The notes under the pieces: model-generated
What the model saw: only the letters and a program-made list of their open reading frames with translations
Databases searched by the model: none
What the model was told of the DNA's origin: nothing
NCBI GenBank assembly: GCA_031272715.1
Contig: JAISTH010000018.1
Span: forward strand, 1 to 64,000
Direction: 5' to 3'
Length of the DNA: 64,000 nucleotides
DNA from: Desulfovibrio sp.
GTDB taxonomy: Bacteria; Desulfobacterota; Desulfovibrionia; Desulfovibrionales; Desulfovibrionaceae
Position numbers and translations under genes: made by a program
Shown here: positions 57,538 through 64,000 of the stretch, piece after piece
Position numbering within the stretch: position 1 is the stretch's first letter
Layout of the letters: each line of letters opens with the position of its first letter

Positions 57538-58901
57538 ACGCGAAAAGGAAGCTTTCCATCCTCGTGGTGGAGGACGACGAGGGCCACAGATCCATGCTCC
57601 AGACCCTCCTTGCTGACTGGGGGTATCAGGTCGCCCAGGCCGTCGACGGCGAGTCCGCCGTGGAGCAATGCCGACAGACGCCCTACGACCTCGTCCTCAT
57701 GGACGTGCGCATGGGAGGCATGAGCGGCATCGAGGCCCTCGGGGCGATCCGGGAATTCAACCCCGCCATCCCCATCCTCGTCATGACTGCGTATTCCGAC
57801 GTCAAGGACGCCGTGCAGGCCGTCAAGGCCGGTGCGTACGACTACCTGCAGAAACCCCTGGACTTCGACGACCTCAAGCTGAAGCTCGAGCGGGCCGCGG
57901 ACCACGCCCATCTGCGGGAGGAGAACCGGCGCCTGCGGGACGCCGCAGGCACGGACGACGCCGGCATCATCGGCCGAAGCCAGCCCATGCGGCAATTGCT
58001 GGAAATGGTCGCCGCCGTCGCGCCCTCGGACGCGACGGTCCTCTTCACGGGGGAGTCGGGCACCGGCAAGGAACTGCTCGCGAAGACCCTCCACGCCGAA
58101 AGCGCCCGCAAATCCGGCCCCTTCATCGCCGTCAACTGCGCCGCCATCAGCGAGAATCTTCTGGAATCCGAACTCTTCGGCCACGAAAAGGGGGCCTTCA
58201 CGGGCGCGGACAGGCGCCGGGAAGGACGGTTCATGGCCGCCGACAAGGGGACCCTCTTCCTCGACGAGATCGGGGAACTGCCCCTCGCCATGCAGGCGAA
58301 GCTCCTGCGGGCCATCCAGGAGCGCGAGGTCCAGCGGGTCGGCAGCGACGTCCCCGTCAAGGTGGACGTGCGCATCGTGGCCGCCACCAACAGGGATCTG
58401 CAGGAGGAGGTCCATAGGGGGGGATTCAGGCAGGACCTGTTCTACCGCCTGAACGTCGTCACGATGCACGTCCCGGCGCTGCGGGACCGGCCGGACGACA
58501 TCCCGCTGCTCGCGGCCCACTTCCTGCGCATCTTCGCGGACAGGAACGGCAAGACGGTCAAGGGGTTCACCCCCGCCGCCATGGACAGGATGGTCAAGCA
58601 CGCATGGCCCGGGAACGTGCGGGAACTGGAGAATTGCGTCGAGCGCGCCGTCGTGCTGCTGGTGGGGGAATACGTGACCGAGCGGGAACTGCCCCCGACG
58701 CTGGCCACGTCCGATGGGACCGCGGAGGGGAGGGGCTGGGACTTCGCCGGACTGACGCTCGAGGAGATAGAGCGGGCCGTCGTCGTCGACACGGTCGAGA
58801 GCGTCGGCGGGAACAAGAGCGAGGCCGCCCGCAGGCTTGGCATCTCCCGCAAGACGCTCCTCACGAAATTGCGGGATGCGGAGGGGGACGGCGCCACGTG
58901 A
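57534..58901 (+). CDS. zraR: Sigma54-dependent response regulator (ZraR/NtrC-like)
   Basis: REC VVEDDEGHRSML...LVLMDVRMGGMSG; GESGTGKELLAKTLH; ELFGHEKGAFTGA; C-terminal Fis HTH NKSEAARRLGISRKTLLTKL. Confidence 0.9.
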   Translation: MNAKRKLSILVVEDDEGHRSMLQTLLADWGYQVAQAVDGESAVEQCRQTPYDLVLMDVRMGGMSGIEALGAIREFNPAIPILVMTAYSDVKDAVQAVKAGAYDYLQKPLDFDDLKLKLERAADHAHLREENRRLRDAAGTDDAGIIGRSQPMRQLLEMVAAVAPSDATVLFTGESGTGKELLAKTLHAESARKSGPFIAVNCAAISENLLESELFGHEKGAFTGADRRREGRFMAADKGTLFLDEIGELPLAMQAKLLRAIQEREVQRVGSDVPVKVDVRIVAATNRDLQEEVHRGGFRQDLFYRLNVVTMHVPALRDRPDDIPLLAAHFLRIFADRNGKTVKGFTPAAMDRMVKHAWPGNVRELENCVERAVVLLVGEYVTERELPPTLATSDGTAEGRGWDFAGLTLEEIERAVVVDTVESVGGNKSEAARRLGISRKTLLTKLRDAEGDGAT

Positions 58902-59031
58902 GGGAGTCCCGGGGCGGCGACCGCATGAGCCCGCAGTCAGAAGAGTTCCATGCAGGAGGCGCGATCCTGGATGACGGTCAGAGGGAAGCGCCTCGCCCTC
59001 GTTGACGCCCCCCTGGACGTAGAGGGACGGG

Positions 59032-61767
59032 CTAGCCGCCATTGCGTTGCACCGTTCCGGCACTTGTGTGCATGACGCCTCCATCGGGATCGATGGCGAG
59101 AATCCTGATCCCGTTCAGACTGTCGCCCACGCGCAGGGCATGCAGGCGACCCTCCGCATCCTCCACCGCAAGTCCCGATCGTCCGGACGGCACGAGTTTC
59201 CAGCCCTTGATTCCCGCCAGGTTCGCCCCGGATCCGCCGGATGCCGCCGTTCCCTTGCGCCCCGGAGAGGATCCGGCCGCAGGGGCGACGTTGCCTTTTG
59301 CCTTGTCGACCGCCTTGGACGGCGGGATGGAGACGGTCTTGGCAACGGAAGGCTTGCCCTTGGCCTTGCCGGTCGCCTTGGCCTGCCGCGACCCCGCTTG
59401 CCTGGCCGGGGTCGTCCCCGGAACTGGGGCGATGCCCGGGACTGCAGCGATGCCCGGAACTTCGGCGATGCCCGGAACCGCGGCGATGCCGATGGTTTCT
59501 GGCCTTTGCCCGGGACGGCCGGACACCCCTTCGGCTCCCGTAATCGCCCCAACCGCCCCGTCCGCCATGACCGAAGATACGGTCGGGATGCCCAGAGTCG
59601 CAGAGAGACTTGACGTGATGGTCGCCACGGGGAACGACGAAGCGCCAGGAAGCGTCTCGACGATGCCGGCCGGCTCAATCCCCTGCCCAGGGATATCCAG
59701 CGTCCACTTCGCTTCCAGAAGAACGTTGTTCGCCTGACTTGCAGCAGCCGGGACGCCGGGATTCCTGGAGGATTCGGGTTTCCCTGATGCGGCGGGAACC
59801 GGGTCCGGGATGGTGAGCGGTTCCCGAAGGCCCTCGCGCTCCGGCACGGATGCCAGGGAGGGACGTTCCGGCGGAGACGACGCATCCATCATGAACACGA
59901 TGGCTGCGCCGCACAGCAGCGCGAGCAACACCGCGATGACGGGCGTCCACGCCATGCGCATGGAAGGATCCGTCCCGCCCTGCCCCACCGTGACCGTGCA
60001 TCCGTCGCCGAAGCGGACATGCACATCGTGCCGACATTGCCCAAAGCCTTTGCATGAACAGTGATTGCGGCACCCGGATGTGCCGCGTACCGACCGGCCC
60101 CTCGGCCCATCCCGCCTTGCGCCGACGGAACCATTGCCCTCCGCAGCGTCTACGGGCCGCATCACGGCCCCCGTGTCGTTCCTGTCCTTCATGTCGATAC
60201 CCACGTTCGGCTTTGCGGCCATGGCACCAGGCCCGTCCGCGGACAGAGCCGCGGAGAAGGCGCCGCCGGACCGCGTTTCATGGCGATTGTCCTCTTCGGA
60301 CGCATCCTGGACCGATGCTCCTTTGGTTTGGCCATCCCCGGCCATATCCTCCCTCGTGACGTCATGGGGGGCCCCGTCAGGACCGTCCAGAGGGCATTCC
60401 TCTCCGACGGCCTTCTCGGCGGCTTTCCCGATGGCTTCCGCACCGCCATGCAGGACGGCCTTCTCGCCCGAGGACGCATCGCAGTTCATGACGCCCGGAG
60501 AGGCCCCGTCGTCTCCTGCCCCTTGACGCAGGGGAACGGCATCGACCGTCGCGGCGTTCGTTTCCACGTTCCTCCGAGCCTCTTCGCCTGCGCCGTTTCC
60601 AGCGCAGGAAGGCGCTTCGGTCTGGAATCCGGGCGCCTGGGAATCATTCAGGCCCTTCCCAGAGCACCGGGGCGCCGCCACGTCCGTGTCCGGGATACCC
60701 ACGGAATCCCGACAACCTTCCCCCCGCGCTATCGGCGATGTCACCGAATCCAATGCTTCCGTCACCACGGCGGCCCCCTCTGCCCCGACTTTCGGTGACG
60801 GGCCGTTCCGGCGCGCCATGCGCCTGGGGTTGCCGGATGACCGCGGCTTGCCGCGAGTCCCGTTCTCCGGTTCCTGGCCATCCTGATTCCGGCCTGCCAG
60901 GGCGATGCCGCTTTCCCCGAAGCCGATCGCCGGGATCCAGTGCGAGACGTCCCACGCGTCTCCCTCCAAAAACGAGGCGAGATCCAACTCATCACCACAG
61001 CAAGTCTCAGCCGAGGGCGGATCAGGCGCCGTTCCTTCGGCCGCATCCATCTTCCGCTCCATGACGTCCGCAGACGCCCGGGGACGCTCCACGGGAACGG
61101 TCGCGGCCATGTCGGCGACCTTCCCGTGCCGCTCTTCAAAAACGTGCACGATGGCCTCCGGAATGCGGCCCACCCATGCCTCCAGCACGGGTTCCCGCCC
61201 GTCGAAGCCCGGGACGCCCAGTTCCGTCGCCGACCTGGCGATGCCAAGGGCCGTCATCACGGACCGTGCGGCAGACTGTACCGCCTTGATCGCGGCTTCC
61301 CTCGGTTTTTCAAGTCGCCGCCGCGACGACCTCGACCCTTGCGCCGCGACCAGTTCCGCGATGCGGCTTTCCGCCTGCTTCAAGATCCCGGCGGCCTTTG
61401 CGGCCTCCTTCGCCGCCCTTCCCGCCGTCGCGGCCGTCGTCTCGGCACTGGACCCGTCCGACGTCGAGACGAGGAGATTCAAGCCCTGCTTCGCCGCGGC
61501 CTCCCACCGCACGGCCATCCTCGCAGCGGCCTCTGCGGCATCCCTGGTCTCGGCCAGGATATCCTTGCCCTCCGGCGCACCGGACCCTTTATGCGCCATT
61601 TCCTCGGACACAGGGCGGATCCCGTCGCCTTCGATGGCGCCCCGCACCTCTTCCGGCACGTTGCATGACACTCCCCCATGTCCATGGTCCGTGCCTGCAT
61701 GACCCGCTGGCCCGATGGAGGACTCGAGGCCCTTGCCGTTGTGGAAACTTCTCATGCTGTGCTCCAT
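59032..61767 (-). CDS. Large low-complexity single-TM protein with C-terminal PilP/TraP-like domain
   Basis: TM TPVIAVLLALLCGAAIVFMM; C-term GWKLVPSGRSGLAVEDAEGRLHALRVGDSLNGIRILAIDPDGGVMHT. Confidence 0.5.
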   Translation of the reverse strand: MEHSMRSFHNGKGLESSIGPAGHAGTDHGHGGVSCNVPEEVRGAIEGDGIRPVSEEMAHKGSGAPEGKDILAETRDAAEAAARMAVRWEAAAKQGLNLLVSTSDGSSAETTAATAGRAAKEAAKAAGILKQAESRIAELVAAQGSRSSRRRLEKPREAAIKAVQSAARSVMTALGIARSATELGVPGFDGREPVLEAWVGRIPEAIVHVFEERHGKVADMAATVPVERPRASADVMERKMDAAEGTAPDPPSAETCCGDELDLASFLEGDAWDVSHWIPAIGFGESGIALAGRNQDGQEPENGTRGKPRSSGNPRRMARRNGPSPKVGAEGAAVVTEALDSVTSPIARGEGCRDSVGIPDTDVAAPRCSGKGLNDSQAPGFQTEAPSCAGNGAGEEARRNVETNAATVDAVPLRQGAGDDGASPGVMNCDASSGEKAVLHGGAEAIGKAAEKAVGEECPLDGPDGAPHDVTREDMAGDGQTKGASVQDASEEDNRHETRSGGAFSAALSADGPGAMAAKPNVGIDMKDRNDTGAVMRPVDAAEGNGSVGARRDGPRGRSVRGTSGCRNHCSCKGFGQCRHDVHVRFGDGCTVTVGQGGTDPSMRMAWTPVIAVLLALLCGAAIVFMMDASSPPERPSLASVPEREGLREPLTIPDPVPAASGKPESSRNPGVPAAASQANNVLLEAKWTLDIPGQGIEPAGIVETLPGASSFPVATITSSLSATLGIPTVSSVMADGAVGAITGAEGVSGRPGQRPETIGIAAVPGIAEVPGIAAVPGIAPVPGTTPARQAGSRQAKATGKAKGKPSVAKTVSIPPSKAVDKAKGNVAPAAGSSPGRKGTAASGGSGANLAGIKGWKLVPSGRSGLAVEDAEGRLHALRVGDSLNGIRILAIDPDGGVMHTSAGTVQRNGG
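59420..59491 (-). repeat. 18-bp coding tandem repeat x4 (GIAxVP)
   Basis: GGAACTGGGGCGATGCCC-type unit; encodes GIAAVPGIAEVPGIAAVPGIAPVP. Confidence 0.85.
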
Positions 61768-61859
61768 GTTTGACCTACCGATGCGAGTTTGCGGATTTTC
61801 GGCATAGATTGATTCGGTTCTGATGTGCCCGTGAAATGCTGGGCGCATCTAGGGGACTA

Positions 61860-61873
61860 TGTCACATGTGACA
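61860..61873. promoter_or_regulatory. Perfect 14-bp palindrome TGTCACATGTGACA
   Basis: Upstream of the minus-strand gene starting at 61767. Confidence 0.5.
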
Positions 61874-61938
61874 ATATAAAATATCAATATCTTACATATT
61901 GCCATAGAATTCGATTTCATTCATGTTTCTTTTAGTGC

Positions 61939-63600
61939 TTATCTACAGAATAGGCGTTTTTTCATATTTTTTAGATATTCCCGCTTTTCTTCAGTTTCTA
62001 TTGAAAACAAATCGATATTTCCACTTGCTTGATTAGGTTGTGGCAAATCTGCTGGAATATCATTTGGCATCCATACGATACCGCCATTATCACTCTCTGA
62101 CAATCTAACAGTGAACGGTTTTGCATCATCTCCAAAGACATCGCGCGCCTTAGTCAATTGCACTTTGAACATCGCACCATCAGACATTTTATAACTTTTT
62201 GGATGCGTGAGGCTTATAACAGTATCAAGGATGTCTTCTTTGGAGTTTGATCCACGTTGTTCTCCGCTTTTTCCTTGATGATGGATAAGCAATACAGATA
62301 TATTTCTATTTCGCATTTGCAGCAGCCATTCCTGCAATGCTCGTTCCGTTGCAATGCCGCTCCCTTTGACAAGCGTTGATAGATTGTCAATAATCAGAAA
62401 TTCAATGCCATGTAGATTGCACTCGAGTATGTCCTGCCCTTCGGTTGTCGCAAGGTTCAACTTTCTCGTGCCGTTGCGAAGGCGATCAGAAGTGATGATC
62501 CGTAGGTAGTCATGTTTGACGGTGATGCCCATTCCCTTCTCGAGACCAAAGAGACGCTCCTTGAGCGTTCTTTCGGGCATCTCGCCGTCTATGTAGAGGG
62601 TCTGTACCGGTCTCGCGCATCGCCAGCGGCCGAAGACGCTCCCGCCGTACGCCGCCGCCAAGGCGAAGGTGAGAGCCACGTTGGTCTTGCCGACGCCCCT
62701 GAAGGCGTGAAGCATGATCAATCCCGGCTTCGGGAGCACGGGGTTGATGATCCACTCCTGCTTTTGCACCGGCATCGACCTGAACGATTGATAATCGATC
62801 GCCATAACCTCCCGTTCGACGGACGGCACCGGAGGATTGCCACATCCAGGCGCACTCCCCAAGGCGTCATCCAGCATCCGTGCGACATGTCCCTTGCCGT
62901 ACCTCGCATGCAGACGGTTGAAGTCGGCCGGTCCCTCTCCATCCCGCGCGATCAGAAATTTCGCGTCTATGGCCGATGCCGCCTTTTCGGCATACGTGGC
63001 GGCCTGACCGTCATCCGTCCCCGTGTCCTGGTCGACGCAGAGAAGGATCGCACGCTCCGGGTACCGCCTCCGGGCCATATGCGCCACCGGTGCGAGATTT
63101 TCGGCCTTGAAGGCGACCAGCACGGGGTGTCCCGAGCATTCGTGAAGGGACAGACAGGTCGCCAACTCCACGCCGATCAGCAGGGGCCCCGTGGACTCCA
63201 TCCGCCCGATGGGGAAGTGGCCGCCCTCCCTGAAACCGTTCGAAAGATACATGCCGCCGTCTGCTTCGATGCGCAGCACGCTCATGCACTTGCCGCCCAC
63301 GTCCAGAATCGGCACAAGCAGCGACATGTCACGCACCAGCAGGCCTTTGCAGGGGACGACACCCCTTGCCGCAAGATAGGGATGCCCGGTGCAGGCTGAC
63401 GCCGTGCCGAGTTCCTTTGCTGCACCGATGGCAGCATCGGTTCCCTGCAACATCACCGATTCTCCGGCCGAAAGCCGCATTCGCCCCATGGATGGTCCTG
63501 ACAGCGAGTCATGTCCGACCAGTTCCTTGATATACATCTCGTTGACGGCTGAGGCAGCCCGACATTCTTCCATGTGATCCACCAACGTGTTCATGATCAT
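61939..63600 (-). CDS. TOPRIM-domain + RepA-like AAA ATPase (plasmid/ICE replication-type helicase)
   Basis: LLIGVELATCLSL...AILLCVDQDTG TOPRIM-like; IMLHAFRGVGKTNVALTFALAAAYGG Walker A; LIIDNLSTLVKG; ISVLLIHHQGKSGEQRGSNSKEDILDTVI. Confidence 0.8.
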   Translation of the reverse strand: MIMNTLVDHMEECRAASAVNEMYIKELVGHDSLSGPSMGRMRLSAGESVMLQGTDAAIGAAKELGTASACTGHPYLAARGVVPCKGLLVRDMSLLVPILDVGGKCMSVLRIEADGGMYLSNGFREGGHFPIGRMESTGPLLIGVELATCLSLHECSGHPVLVAFKAENLAPVAHMARRRYPERAILLCVDQDTGTDDGQAATYAEKAASAIDAKFLIARDGEGPADFNRLHARYGKGHVARMLDDALGSAPGCGNPPVPSVEREVMAIDYQSFRSMPVQKQEWIINPVLPKPGLIMLHAFRGVGKTNVALTFALAAAYGGSVFGRWRCARPVQTLYIDGEMPERTLKERLFGLEKGMGITVKHDYLRIITSDRLRNGTRKLNLATTEGQDILECNLHGIEFLIIDNLSTLVKGSGIATERALQEWLLQMRNRNISVLLIHHQGKSGEQRGSNSKEDILDTVISLTHPKSYKMSDGAMFKVQLTKARDVFGDDAKPFTVRLSESDNGGIVWMPNDIPADLPQPNQASGNIDLFSIETEEKREYLKNMKKRLFCR

Positions 63601-63677
63601 GTTTCCCTCCCTGCTGGCCGGGAACCCGGTCAAGGGTTCCCGGCCGACCTCGAAGCATCCGTTCCATCGCCGCAGGA

Positions 63678-63698
63678 TACTTGAAATACCTTCAAGTA
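63678..63698. promoter_or_regulatory. Dyad TACTTGAA-ATACC-TTCAAGTA upstream of the helicase gene
   Basis: Perfect 8-bp arms. Confidence 0.5.
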
Positions 63699-63926
63699 AC
63701 TACTGTCGTGATGTTCTCCCATCGAAACCAATGTTTTGCTGATTGCAGCTCCTGTAGCCTTTATCGGCAATTGCATCGGACATTGACCGTCCGAGCACGT
63801 ATTGCCGATACTGTCTGTTGAAGCAGTCCGCCATAACACCAATCACCCATACTTGCCATATATCTCACTTGGCCAGCGTATCAATATTAAATTCTGAATA
63901 TTCAACGTCATACTCCATTGTTATGC

Positions 63927-63984
63927 TGATGTTATACATGTATTCGATAAATTGATGTCGATACACATATAACATCAATTTATC
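63927..63984. repeat. Overlapping inverted repeats in AT-rich edge (GATAAATTGATGT/ACATCAATTTATC; TGATGTTATA/TATAACATCA)
   Basis: 13-bp and 10-bp perfect arms. Confidence 0.8.
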
Positions 63985-64000
63985 ATTAATTACAAAAACA

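Noticed and set aside
61858-61875. TATGTC-ACATGT-GACAAT as a third copy of the AOR/tupA operator
   Set aside because: Right half deviates (GACAAT), the true symmetry is the 14-bp TGTCACATGTGACA, and the gene context is mobile-element-like; treated as a separate operator

Overview
High-GC bacterial chromosome segment; gene content suggests a sulfate-reducer-like Desulfovibrionaceae (taxonomy is inference). The dominant content, about 0.3-29 kb, is a tungsten/molybdenum redox island. It contains an aldehyde:ferredoxin oxidoreductase (AOR) with a Tat-signal ferredoxin partner, two HdrA-like flavoproteins, an MvhD-like fusion, an HdrC-like protein, a NapH-like membrane polyferredoxin, a shortened AOR homologue, an FdhF-type molybdopterin oxidoreductase (Cys at the usual Sec position), a GNAT-type fusion, a FocA channel, FdhD and a ThiF-like E1. 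This is followed by tupABC, moeA, a moeA-PBP fusion, a second tungstate-binding-like protein, another shortened AOR homologue and an HTH-only ModE-like regulator. I found the same 18-bp dyad, TATGTC-N6-GACATA, just upstream of the -35 of the AOR operon and overlapping the -10 of tupA, suggesting one regulator with opposite effects on enzyme and importer. Further on: CheV, a 400-bp tandem duplication, a CoA-disulfide-reductase/rhodanese protein, a low-GC block (Fe-S aldo/keto reductase, exported flavodoxin, DUF4143-type ATPase, compositionally chimeric autotransporter with an upstream (AG)17 repeat), a UvrD/PcrA helicase with a duplicated C-terminal domain, thiL, an unusual integrase-arm/class-II-aldolase fusion, a protein with repeated FliM-N-like peptides, cytochrome c3, EmrAB/MarR, a ZraP/ZraSR-like system with divergent sigma54 promoters, and a plasmid/ICE-like TOPRIM-RepA helicase at the right edge. 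No rRNA, tRNA or CRISPR array was recognised by eye. All family assignments are from motif reading, without database search.
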